A stretch of DNA of 41,470 nucleotides, taken from contig JBQDZM010000026.1 in assembly GCA_052108535.1 (NCBI GenBank), positions 1 to 41,470 of the forward strand. The letters run 5' to 3'. Positions within the stretch are counted from its first letter, which is position 1. Each line of letters starts with the position of its first letter. A model generated the notes under the pieces. The model made no database searches. It worked only from the letters and a program-made list of their open reading frames with translations, and was not told the DNA's origin. Positions 34,186-41,343 of the stretch are shown here, piece by piece. The DNA comes from Galactobacter sp052108535 (lineage in GTDB: Bacteria; Actinomycetota; Actinomycetes; Actinomycetales; Micrococcaceae). A program made the translations under genes and the position numbers.

Positions 34186-34617
34186 ATGATCCGCACCATC
34201 CTCAAGTCCATCACCCCCGGCATCGCAGAACCCCAACTGGCCGGCTACATCAACCTCGACGACGACAACCAGCTCATCCTCTCCCCCGAAGACGGCTTCG
34301 ACTTCGATTGGATCCCCGACGAGGTTGGGCTAACCCTGGCTGAAGGAAACCGCGTCACAGCCCAAAGCGACCTCGTCCGTTGGGTACGCCTCCTACCAGC
34401 CATGCTGCGCAACTACACGCTCTACGCAGCCACCACTGAAGACACCCACCCCGGCGAGCCCATCATTTGGAACCAGCCAACAGCAGAAACCCCCACAAAT
34501 ACCGCGGAAGAACGTCAGCTCTCGGCCGATGAGTTCCGAGAGCGCTTCGAGCGGATGAACACCCCCGAAGCGCGCCGCCACCATCTATATGGCTCGACCG
34601 ATGCTGAGGAGGCGTGA
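34186..34617 (+). CDS. Small acidic protein following the kinase gene, candidate immunity/antitoxin
   Basis: 143 residues with a strong AGGAGG site. It is acidic (LDDDNQLILSPEDGFDFDWIPDEVG), contains one helical region with WVRLLPAML and a Glu/Arg-rich C-terminal helix (SADEFRERFERMNTPEARRHH). I recognise no family. Its own possible promoter/operator, its acidic nature and its place directly after a toxin-like kinase fit an inhibitor, but no sequence feature proves that. Confidence 0.68.
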   Translation: MIRTILKSITPGIAEPQLAGYINLDDDNQLILSPEDGFDFDWIPDEVGLTLAEGNRVTAQSDLVRWVRLLPAMLRNYTLYAATTEDTHPGEPIIWNQPTAETPTNTAEERQLSADEFRERFERMNTPEARRHHLYGSTDAEEA

Positions 34618-34620
34618 ACC

Positions 34621-35010
34621 ATGAGTACACCCACCACCGAACTGGTCTGGCCCCAAGACTTCGGGAGCATCTGTCACCAGGACGTCACGCTGCTCGATGA
34701 GGAGACCCTCCAGCTGGCCACTCACGTCTACGGCACGACGTGGACTTCCCCAGACGCCGACCACCTCATCATCCTCACCTACCGAGAAGGCATCCCCACC
34801 GACACCTCAAGTGGGATCCATAGCTGCAGCGACATCACCACCCCGGTGCCACACGGCCTTCACTCCGTCGAGGTAGAGAAACCGCTCCTCGCCTTCACCA
34901 ACCACGCCGAAGACGCCACTTCACTCCTGGAACAGCTCTACTCAGAGCTCGAAGATGAATACGAGTTCGGAGGCCTCGGTGCCTGTCGTGATCTCTTGAG
35001 TCGCCGGTAA
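34621..35010 (+). CDS. Small acidic protein, co-transcribed candidate immunity partner
   Basis: 129 residues starting 3 bp after the previous stop with GAGGAGG as ribosome site. It is predicted soluble and acidic, with a strand-rich middle (HLIILTYREGIPTD, HSVEVEKPLLAFTN) and an acidic C-terminal helix (ATSLLEQLYSELEDEYEFGGL). No family recognised. The pair 34186/34621 belongs to the kinase cassette by position. Confidence 0.66.
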   Translation: MSTPTTELVWPQDFGSICHQDVTLLDEETLQLATHVYGTTWTSPDADHLIILTYREGIPTDTSSGIHSCSDITTPVPHGLHSVEVEKPLLAFTNHAEDATSLLEQLYSELEDEYEFGGLGACRDLLSRR

Positions 35011-35033
35011 CGCAGTTTCTGAAACAGACACAG

Positions 35034-35069
35034 ATTCGTAGCAACACGCCGCCCCCCTTCGCTACGAAT
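35034..35069 (+). terminator. Inverted repeat ATTCGTAGC / GCTACGAAT
   Basis: Nine-base arms (35034-35042 and 35061-35069) pair perfectly around an 18-base loop. It lies between the kinase cassette and the RHH gene and could be a terminator or an operator for the RHH gene. Confidence 0.4.
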
Positions 35070-35121
35070 CGTGCACCAACCGAGCAAGATGTATCAGGTA
35101 CACCGACCGCGAGGAGGACAT

Positions 35122-35340
35122 ATGGCGCAGCCATACAAGGGCAATAGGCGGTGCGTTAACGTTCGCGTCCCCGCTGAAGTTCACGCTCAGCTCCAAGAGA
35201 TCAAGGATGCGACTGGCGTCGGGCTCAGTGAACAGCTCAACGATCTCGTCACTCGCTACGCGGCGGAAACTGTGGAGCAGATCCGTAGTGGTCACCCTTC
35301 CGAACTCTTCGACAGGGGGGAACTGCAGAAGAGCGCTTAG
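35122..35340 (+). CDS. Ribbon-helix-helix (CopG-like) regulator
   Basis: ATG 35122 follows GAGGAGG by 4 bp; 72 residues. The strand CVNVRVPAEV followed by helix HAQLQEIKDATG and helix LSEQLNDLVTRYAAE is the RHH pattern. Such small proteins bind short operators as dimers and serve as copy-control regulators, antitoxins or partition repressors. It is monocistronic, ends in a strong terminator and lies just before the primase gene, so it may control replication functions. Confidence 0.75.
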   Translation: MAQPYKGNRRCVNVRVPAEVHAQLQEIKDATGVGLSEQLNDLVTRYAAETVEQIRSGHPSELFDRGELQKSA

Positions 35341-35348
35341 ACAAGAGA

Positions 35349-35374
35349 AGAGGCCCCGCCCAGGCGGGGCCTCT
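35349..35374 (+). terminator. Hairpin terminator after the RHH gene
   Basis: AGAGGCCCCGCC (35349-35360) and GGCGGGGCCTCT (35363-35374) form a perfect 12-bp stem with a 2-base centre, 9 bp after the stop. Confidence 0.85.
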
Positions 35375-35486
35375 ACAGAGTCTCGAACCAATCCGTCGCT
35401 ACGTTTGGCGACTGTTCCGACGGATGGTTCCACAAGTACCAATGCGAAAGGGGCACTCGTATGCTCATGACCAATAAGGCCTTGAT

Positions 35487-37358
35487 GTGTCCAGTGTAGG
35501 ACAAGACGCAACTCAGGTGCGAACCAATTTTCCCGTGTCTCCAGACACGTGCGCCCAAAGCGTGCCCAGATTCAACGCGACAACCGATCTCGCGGAACAC
35601 CAGTGGACACTGTTTGCGCCGAGGTTGGCTGGTCAGCCGGTGTTCCGGTGGATGAACGCCGCGGGCAACTATCTGCGTTCGTCTGAGCGTGATCTCACGT
35701 GTGGGCTGCCTGCCCGCCCTGCTGCTGTACGGATCTATGACGAGGCTGGGACCTGCTCGGCGCTGTTCTTGGACTTCGACTCCGGCAAGGTCCCGGCGGC
35801 GAGACTGCAGGCCGATCTGACCCGGATCCGGGTGGCACTGCTCGTTGCTGGTGTGGGGTTCTTCGAGGACGCGTCCATCTCTGGTGGCCACCACATCTAC
35901 GTGCCGCTGGCCGAGCGCATGTCTTGCGCCGTTGCTCGGGCCTGGGTTGAGCGTGTTGCCGCTTCTCTGGAGTCCTTAGATCCCTCTCCCCACCGTTCGG
36001 TGGAGTCCGGGTGTATTCGTGTGCCGGGTTCGCGTCACCGGGCTGGTGGTTTCCAGCAGCTGATCACCCCGATGGAGCAGGCGCTGCGTGTCTTCGATGC
36101 GCCGGCCGGGCTGCACAGCTTGGATGCGATCCTGGAGACCTTCCCTGTGCAGGGGGGACATACCGCCACCGAGACTACCGAGGCCGCGTCGGCCGGCCGA
36201 CGTGCTGTGCGTGCGGATCTGATGGCTCTGATGCTCGATGGCACGCTGCCGGCCCGCTATCCCTCCCCCTCGGAAGGCCGTATGGCCGCGGTGTGCTCTC
36301 TCGTCTCCTCAGGGTGGAGCACCCAGGACATCTACACGGAGATGACTTCCGGGACCTTCCAGGGCCTCGGTGCTCTCTACTCTCGCTACTCCCCTACTCA
36401 GGCACAGTCCACGTTCCAGCGTGAGTACGCCAAAGCAGTCCAGTTCACGACCACCACAAAGGTCTCCATTCACAGCAAGGAGAAGCATGGCGCTATATGC
36501 GACATGAACCAAGCTTCTACCTCACAGGGGGGAGCCTCCACACGCTGGGATGAACACGGATTCCTGCGCAAACACCGGGCAACGCTGGACATCTACGATC
36601 AACGCCTACGCGTCTCACTGCCACCACGACAGGTCCCAGGAGCACAGATGCTTCTTCGAGCTTTCCTGGCCTTCGGACACATGACCGACAGTCGGGACTT
36701 GGCTATCGGGACCCGCAACCTCGGCCTGGCCACCGGCATGTCCTACCAGAGCGTGGCCCGACTCCTCCAGCAGATCCGTGCCATCCCTGGCAGCCCTATC
36801 CAACGCCTCTACACAGGATCCGGTCTCGAAGCCGACACCTACCGCATCGTCCTGGACCCGGACCTAGAACCACTGGCAGAACGCCGAGGACTCCCCCGCG
36901 GCAAGGTCCACGCCCTGCGCCCCGTCTTCCGCGCCCTTGGTGCCCATGCTGCCCTGGTCTATGAGGGCCTGGAACGCCTCGACAACCCCACCATCAACGA
37001 CCTCGCCGCCTACACCGGCCTGCACCGCGGCACCGTGCGCGACGCCCTCCACACCCTGCTCATCTACCGCATGGTCGCCCGCACCGAGGCCGGCACCTGG
37101 AGAGTCGACCACACCGCCAACCTCGCACAACTCGCCAGAGATCTAGGCGCCCTCGACGACTTCGAGCGCCAACTCCACCTCTACCGAGAACACCGCAAAC
37201 ACTGGCGCGAGATCGTCACCGCCCACGTCAACGCCTACACCGTAGGCCCCCGCCACCTGGACGAAACCGACCTCTACGACGAAGAACGCGAAACGTACTG
37301 GGTACCACCACCCGACGCTGACCACACCGGGGTGGAGCTCGTTTCCCTCGCCGCCTGA
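35487..37358 (+). CDS. Archaeo-eukaryotic-type primase (prim-pol) with C-terminal HTH region
   Basis: 623 residues from GTG 35487 (weak AAGG site; a later start is possible). The AEP catalytic signature is visible: LFLDFDSG with Asp96 and Asp98, and SISGGHHIY with the conserved SGGxH (about 131-138), then SGCIRVPGSRHRAGG. The central region includes a helical domain (about 240-320) and the C-terminal part has HTH-like elements (TINDLAAYTGLHRGTVRDALHTL, about 508-530). Plasmid prim-pols prime lagging-strand or ssDNA replication, useful after conjugative transfer. The gene carries in frame the 17-bp repeat GGGGGACATACCGCCAC at 36153-36169. Confidence 0.78.
   Translation: MSSVGQDATQVRTNFPVSPDTCAQSVPRFNATTDLAEHQWTLFAPRLAGQPVFRWMNAAGNYLRSSERDLTCGLPARPAAVRIYDEAGTCSALFLDFDSGKVPAARLQADLTRIRVALLVAGVGFFEDASISGGHHIYVPLAERMSCAVARAWVERVAASLESLDPSPHRSVESGCIRVPGSRHRAGGFQQLITPMEQALRVFDAPAGLHSLDAILETFPVQGGHTATETTEAASAGRRAVRADLMALMLDGTLPARYPSPSEGRMAAVCSLVSSGWSTQDIYTEMTSGTFQGLGALYSRYSPTQAQSTFQREYAKAVQFTTTTKVSIHSKEKHGAICDMNQASTSQGGASTRWDEHGFLRKHRATLDIYDQRLRVSLPPRQVPGAQMLLRAFLAFGHMTDSRDLAIGTRNLGLATGMSYQSVARLLQQIRAIPGSPIQRLYTGSGLEADTYRIVLDPDLEPLAERRGLPRGKVHALRPVFRALGAHAALVYEGLERLDNPTINDLAAYTGLHRGTVRDALHTLLIYRMVARTEAGTWRVDHTANLAQLARDLGALDDFERQLHLYREHRKHWREIVTAHVNAYTVGPRHLDETDLYDEERETYWVPPPDADHTGVELVSLAA
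36153..36169 (+). repeat. GGGGACATACCG repeat, copy C (inside the primase gene)
   Basis: Seventeen bases identical to 28226-28242, here coding for part of QGGHTAT. Unusual because it is in coding sequence. Confidence 0.6.
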
Positions 37359-37457
37359 ACATCCCTCAGACATCTGCTGCCCCACGGACAGGACCTGTCG
37401 CAGTCCCTGTAGTCCTGAACAGGGATGGGAACAGGTCTATCGGAACCATCCCAACAG

Positions 37458-37485
37458 TGTCAGGATAAAAACTGACAGGGACAAA
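37458..37485 (+). promoter_or_regulatory. Inverted repeat TGTCAG/CTGACA next to GGGACAAA, candidate control site
   Basis: TGTCAG (37458-37463), GATAAAAA, CTGACA (37472-37477), directly followed by GGGACAAA (37478-37485), a partial copy of the shared promoter motif without its TTATT half. The half TGTCAGGA(T)AAAA recurs at 38481-38492 before the partner gene. The rest of 37359-37457 shows nothing recognisable. Confidence 0.5.
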
Positions 37486-37507
37486 CGACCGTGAGGACCC
37501 ACCCTCG

Positions 37508-38466
37508 ATGTGCCGAGCCAAAGACGACCCCAACGGGCCATACCGTTGCACCGACGCCTCCCACTGGAGACAAGTGGGCCTAGACGAGCTGAAACCCACA
37601 GCGATCGGCGAGACTCCCCCCGCGAACTGGGAAGGATCCGAGCAAGACCTCGGCAAGCTCTGGACAACGTACCGAGAACAAGGCAAAGAACCGGTCATGG
37701 TAGCTACCGTGGCCATGCTCGACGCGCACCACGAGGCCGAACCCGCAGTTACCGACGCCCTCCAAAATGCCGTGGCCAACAGCGAGGACAGTCTCGCCGG
37801 CCTCGAATACCGGATGAAAAGCCCAGAATCCTTGGCCCGCAAGATCGCCGCNNNNNNNNNNNNNNNNNNNNNNNNNNNNNNNNNNNNNNNNNNNNNNNNN
37901 NNNNNNNNNNNNNNNNNNNNNNNNNNNNNNNNNNNNNNNNNNNNNNNNNNNCCGGCCTCGAATACCGGATGAAAAGCCCAGAATCCTTGGCCCGCAAGAT
38001 CGCCGCCAAGGAAACGGCCGCGAGTGAAAGTGGAAAGCCGGTAGCGGCGCATGACATCGGAGCCAAGGTCCACGACGTCCTGCGATACACCGTCGCGTCA
38101 CGAGATCAGGACTCCGTTGTCGACACCTTGAAACGAACAATCCACTCCTTGAGAGCCGCAGGCATGACGATCCCCGCCATCGAGGACAAATACTCAGGGA
38201 CCGAGTACAAAGGCATCCACCTCGACGCCATCACCCCTGACGGTGTCCACGCTGAAGTCCAGGTTCACTCCCGCAAAGGCCTGGAAATCAAGGAAAAAAG
38301 CCACCCACACTACGAGATCTCTCGCGACACCACCAAGCGCTACGACAGGCGCGAACGTGCTGCAGCAAGACAAGCATGCAAACGGCTATACGCCGACCTT
38401 CCCACTCCCCCAGGACTAGCCGACCTCACCGAGATCGAGGGCGTGCCAATCAAGCGTGACGGCTGA
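37508..38466 (+). CDS. RelA/SpoT-like nucleotidyl(pyrophospho)transferase-fold protein with Cys-Arg N-terminus, candidate toxin
   Basis: After collapsing 155 bp of gap and duplicate the frame is exact: 267 residues. The N-terminus MCRAKDDPNGPYRC resembles that of the kinase at 32781. The RelA/SpoT synthetase-type signatures are seen in order: RMKSPESLARKI (about 101-112), DVLRYTV (Asp-Arg strand), EYKGIHL (the Tyr-x-Gly-x-His region) and HAEVQVHS (Glu-x-Gln), then KSHPHYE. Known relatives of this short type act as alarmone synthetases or as toxic small alarmone synthetases that deplete nucleotides or modify tRNA. The substrate is not predictable here. The ribosome site (GAGGA, 11 bp away) is weak. 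Confidence 0.75.
37797..38006. other. Assembly gap: 100 N flanked by identical 55-bp ends
   Basis: Bases 37797-37851 equal 37952-38006, with N at 37852-37951. Collapsing restores the 267-residue frame of 37508-38466. Confidence 0.95.
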
Positions 38467-38475
38467 GGTCCACCC

Positions 38476-38504
38476 TCGACTGTCAGGAAAAAGCGAGATA
38501 CGAT
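38476..38504 (+). promoter_or_regulatory. Promoter of the RelA/SpoT partner gene
   Basis: TCGACT (38476-38481), a 17-bp spacer and TACGAT (38499-38504). The spacer contains TGTCAGGAAAAA, shared with the site upstream of the RelA/SpoT-like gene. It ends 21 bp before the ATG, which has an AGGAGG site. Confidence 0.55.
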
Positions 38505-38525
38505 GGTAGTGAGAAGGAGGACATC

Positions 38526-39119
38526 ATGAACTTCTACAAGCTGACATATGAAGAGTTCAACGCCATCCACGTGGTGGCTGATGATGACGTAGCCGAGGAC
38601 CTCTACCGCTACGTTCCCACCACCGGGCTATGGCACGTCGACCGCAAGCTTGAACCACAGTTCCTTTTCGGCGATGACGGCGCCACCTTCACGCCGATCA
38701 GCGCAACAGAAGCGGCTCACCTGCTGAGCAAGGCGACCAAGCTGGACCTGCGCTACACCATGGCCCGAGCACTCCAAAAGGAACGCGAAGCTCAGATCTC
38801 GGCAGCGCCCGGCGACGTCCGTACTTCCGCCGAGATGGGACTAACCATGGACGCCTTGAAGAACCGGCCCACCAAGGCACCAGGGCTGAAGACACTCCTG
38901 GAATCCCAACCGGGAAAGCATGCGGTGGCCCTCTACGACACCACCCAAAGCTCACGCACGGCTCCCCTGGAACTGCGTAAACAACTCACGCAGCTACAGC
39001 TCAGCCCAGACCAGAAGGTCTCAGCCCACGTGGCCGTCGAGAATGGGTTGACAACGGTCACAGCCGAAGCACTGCCGGTACAGGCCAAGGTGGAATCTCC
39101 AGTCCCCGCAGGCGTCTAA
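38526..39119 (+). CDS. Unknown protein next to the RelA/SpoT-like gene, candidate immunity/antitoxin
   Basis: 197 residues, strong SD (AAGGAGG), own promoter. The N-terminal part (MNFYKLTYEEFNAIHVVADD... YRYVPTTGLWHVDRKLE) looks like a small alpha/beta domain, the middle is helical and basic (LRYTMARALQKEREAQ) and the C-terminal 60 residues are Ala/Val/Pro-rich. No family recognised. Separate strong expression next to a toxin-like gene and a shared operator half-site are what an antitoxin would show; this is inference. Confidence 0.7.
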   Translation: MNFYKLTYEEFNAIHVVADDDVAEDLYRYVPTTGLWHVDRKLEPQFLFGDDGATFTPISATEAAHLLSKATKLDLRYTMARALQKEREAQISAAPGDVRTSAEMGLTMDALKNRPTKAPGLKTLLESQPGKHAVALYDTTQSSRTAPLELRKQLTQLQLSPDQKVSAHVAVENGLTTVTAEALPVQAKVESPVPAGV

Positions 39120-39158
39120 ACAGCTCGTATCAAGAACCTCCCCGAACCGGCGAGTGCC

Positions 39159-39428
39159 AGGGTGTCAGGTTGTTGGGTGGTGGGGACGGTCGCTGATGGT
39201 GGTTGAGGCGTTGATGCTGCGGGGCGTGGTTTGAGGCTGTAACGCTTGGGTTAGGCCTGGGGAGGACGTGGGGAACGCTTGTGGAAGGCCGGGAGCGGGG
39301 GGCGCTGGTGTGGTTGCCGTGGTGGGGTGAGGGGCTGGAAGAGCTGGTGCTGGCGCCGGTTGAGGAGGTCGTGAGCTGGGGGCCGAGGAGCGGGAGCTTG
39401 GGGGATCCAGTCAGAGGGGGACATACCG
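39159..39428 (+). repeat. 270-bp direct repeat, copy 1
   Basis: Identical, as far as I can read, to 39611-39880 (offset 452). It is G-rich on the plus strand, contains AACGCTTG boxes at 39241-39248 and 39274-39281 (33 bp apart, three turns) and ends with GGGGGACATACCG. No convincing gene lies in 39120-39953; the 182-bp spacer 39429-39610 is single copy and also G-rich, with a Leu/Glu-rich open stretch (39534-39612) that has no start. Confidence 0.9.
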
Positions 39429-39610
39429 TTTGCGGGGGTCGCCGGCGGAGCTGCTGAAGAGGGCTGGCTGGCTTCGGTGGCGGTAGGGCCTGCTGGTCTT
39501 CGGGGCTTCGTCGGGGGTGAGGAGGTGGTCAGCTGCTGCGGTTGGGCGAAGAGGCCGAGGGGCTGGAGCTGGAGGAGGGCGAGCAGGCTCAGCTGGTTCG
39601 GCTGGTGGGG

Positions 39611-39880
39611 AGGGTGTCAGGTTGTTGGGTGGTGGGGACGGTCGCTGATGGTGGTTGAGGCGTTGATGCTGCGGGGCGTGGTTTGAGGCTGTAACGCTTG
39701 GGTTAGGCCTGGGGAGGACGTGGGGAACGCTTGTGGAAGGCCGGGAGCGGGGGGCGCTGGTGTGGTTGCCGTGGTGGGGTGAGGGGCTGGAAGAGCTGGT
39801 GCTGGCGCCGGTTGAGGAGGTCGTGAGCTGGGGGCCGAGGAGCGGGAGCTTGGGGGATCCAGTCAGAGGGGGACATACCG
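39611..39880 (+). repeat. 270-bp direct repeat, copy 2
   Basis: Second copy, with AACGCTTG boxes at 39693-39700 and 39726-39733 and GGGGGACATACCG at its end. The A-B-A structure is what one tandem duplication of a 452-bp unit would leave. Confidence 0.9.
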
Positions 39881-39901
39881 GCAACACAGGGGGGTATGTC
39901 C
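39871..39901 (+). repeat. Inverted repeat GGACATACC / GGTATGTCC
   Basis: The GGACATACC of repeat copy E (39871-39879) is matched by its exact reverse complement at 39893-39901, 13 bp away. It is the only place where this motif family forms an inverted pair. Confidence 0.7.
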
Positions 39902-39910
39902 TGGCGCGCG

Positions 39911-39940
39911 AACGGGGCCCGCCGTGTGGCGGGCCCCGTT
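39911..39940 (-). terminator. Hairpin terminator after the DUF932 gene
   Basis: AACGGGGCCCGCC (39911-39923) pairs perfectly with GGCGGGCCCCGTT (39928-39940), loop GTGT. It lies 13 bp beyond the stop of the minus-strand gene. Confidence 0.82.
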
Positions 39941-39953
39941 GTCGGTTGTGGGG

Positions 39954-40955
39954 TCAGGCGTTGATGAGGTCGAAGGCGTTGGCCTTGAGCTTGGTGATCG
40001 CCGGTGACACGGCCCGGAGCGACCGGGCGCTGTCCTCGTTGTTCACCCAGTGGTTGAGTTGGGTCGGTGCGATGTGGTCGGTGTACTCAGTGATGGCCTG
40101 GTACCCGGCCCAGCGTGTCCCGGTGATCTCGGTGGCCGTGGGGGAGGCCTCGAAGAGGTTGATCAGGGACTCGCGGCGTTCCCGGTCACGACGGATGGTG
40201 ATGTCAGGGGCACCGGCGTCGGGGACGGGGTAGAGCTGAGAGACGATCGCGTTGAACTCGTCGGTGTTCATGGTCTCGTTGATCATGTGCTCGGCTTCGT
40301 TGGCGAAGTCGTCAGCGTAGGCCAGGGACAGGCCCAGCGCTTGGCGGGCGGCCTCGATGTTGGCCCGGTATCCGCGTGTGTGGCGGATGGTGAATACCGA
40401 CCGTGCGCCCTTGAGAGCAGCGGCCATGGTGTTGGCGCACACGACGCGAACGGGGGTGACCGCGAAGCGGAACGGGGTCGAGCCGTCGTGGCTGTTCATC
40501 GCCAGGATGTAGAGGTCGACGGGGTCGACGCCGCCGACGTTGAACGTGTTCGGGATCTTGGTGGTCACGAACACCTCACGGCCACCGCGCAGGGAACCCG
40601 CGGTCTCGAACTGACCCTGAGACTCGTGGAGGAGCGCGTTCAGCAACTCGGTGTGCTCTTCGTTCTGGATCGGCGTGTAGCGGCTTCCCACGGTGCCCAG
40701 GATGTTCTGGGACTGGTTGATCGGGTTGTCGCGCATGATCGCGTAAGCGCTGGGAACCTTGACGGTCTCGCCATCCTCGGTCGTGGTGGTCATCGGGCGC
40801 TTGCGGACATTCCAGTTGTCCAGGTGGGCGATGCTGAGGGCTTCCTCAGCGGTCATCGCGTGGTCGACGACGGTACCGAGACGGTGCCAGGCGTGGACGC
40901 GGTGGGAGGCGAAGGCGGCGACGCCTGGGCCGAAGGTTTCGATCTGGTGAGCCAT
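39954..40955 (-). CDS. DUF932 phage/plasmid-like protein
   Basis: ATG 40955 is preceded by AAGGAAGG (8-bp spacing), giving 333 residues; an ATG at 41018, 4 bp after a -10-like box, would add 21 residues in a leaderless message. The sequence has the marks of the DUF932 / TIGR03299 family: an N-terminal HxIETFGPGVAAF..RVHAWHRLGT region, VGSRYTPIQNEE, a central TPVRVVCANT motif and HTRGYRANIEAAR. These proteins are common on plasmids and phages with no settled function, possibly linked to DNA handling during establishment. It is monocistronic. Confidence 0.88.
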   Translation of the reverse strand: MAHQIETFGPGVAAFASHRVHAWHRLGTVVDHAMTAEEALSIAHLDNWNVRKRPMTTTTEDGETVKVPSAYAIMRDNPINQSQNILGTVGSRYTPIQNEEHTELLNALLHESQGQFETAGSLRGGREVFVTTKIPNTFNVGGVDPVDLYILAMNSHDGSTPFRFAVTPVRVVCANTMAAALKGARSVFTIRHTRGYRANIEAARQALGLSLAYADDFANEAEHMINETMNTDEFNAIVSQLYPVPDAGAPDITIRRDRERRESLINLFEASPTATEITGTRWAGYQAITEYTDHIAPTQLNHWVNNEDSARSLRAVSPAITKLKANAFDLINA

Positions 40956-41022
40956 GGTGAGCCCTTCCTTGGCTAGTGAGGGGAGCGAGGGATGCTCCCC
41001 TGTGGGTTGATCTGACATGTCC

Positions 41023-41051
41023 AGCGTAAACCACTATTCGGTGAGAAGCAA
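41023..41051 (-). promoter_or_regulatory. Promoter of the DUF932 gene
   Basis: Minus strand TTGCTT (41051-41046), a 17-bp spacer and TACGCT (41028-41023). It lies only 6 bp from the box array at 41058-41109, so binding there could control it. Confidence 0.6.
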
Positions 41052-41057
41052 CCCTCT

Positions 41058-41109
41058 AACGCTTGGGTAAGGCGTGGGGAACGCTTGGGGAAGGCATGGA
41101 TAACGCTTG
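41058..41109 (+). repeat. Phased AACGCTTG boxes, exact 22-bp period
   Basis: AACGCTTG at 41058-41065, 41080-41087 and 41102-41109, spaced exactly 22 bp (two helical turns), with GGCGTGG and GGCATGG elements midway. Same family as the arrays at 8582, 23016, 39241 and 39693. Confidence 0.65.
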
Positions 41110-41236
41110 GGAAGGTGTTTTGTTGGGTGTGTCGGTGTGGGGGTCACTGGTGGTGGTGTGTCGGTGCGGGTTCCAGTACTGGGGGTGTCGGCACTGGGGT
41201 GTGTTGCGGTGTGGGTGTCAGGTGGGGTGGTGAGCG

Positions 41237-41279
41237 TGAGGAACCGCCCAGGGCTGTCCTCAGCCCTTCCGTCACCTCA
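41237..41279. other. Palindrome at a strand-composition switch
   Basis: AGGGCTG-TCCT-CAGCCCT (41250-41267) inside a wider imperfect palindrome TGAGG...CCTCA (41237-41279). About 130 bp to the left the plus strand is G/T-rich, about 80 bp to the right it is C/A-rich. I see no gene in 41110-41343. Confidence 0.55.
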
Positions 41280-41343
41280 ACCCGACCAACCACCCAACCC
41301 CAACGTGACAACCCCACACCCAGCCACACAAAGCCCGTTCGTA

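Noticed and set aside
39159..39880. CRISPR array or insertion sequence in the repeat region
   Set aside because: Only two long copies, no regular short repeat/spacer pattern, no cas or transposase gene and no terminal inverted repeats.
39733..40233. Plus-strand frame of 166 codons entering the DUF932 gene
   Set aside because: It begins in the duplicated non-coding repeat, passes through the terminator hairpin and is antisense to a well-supported gene.
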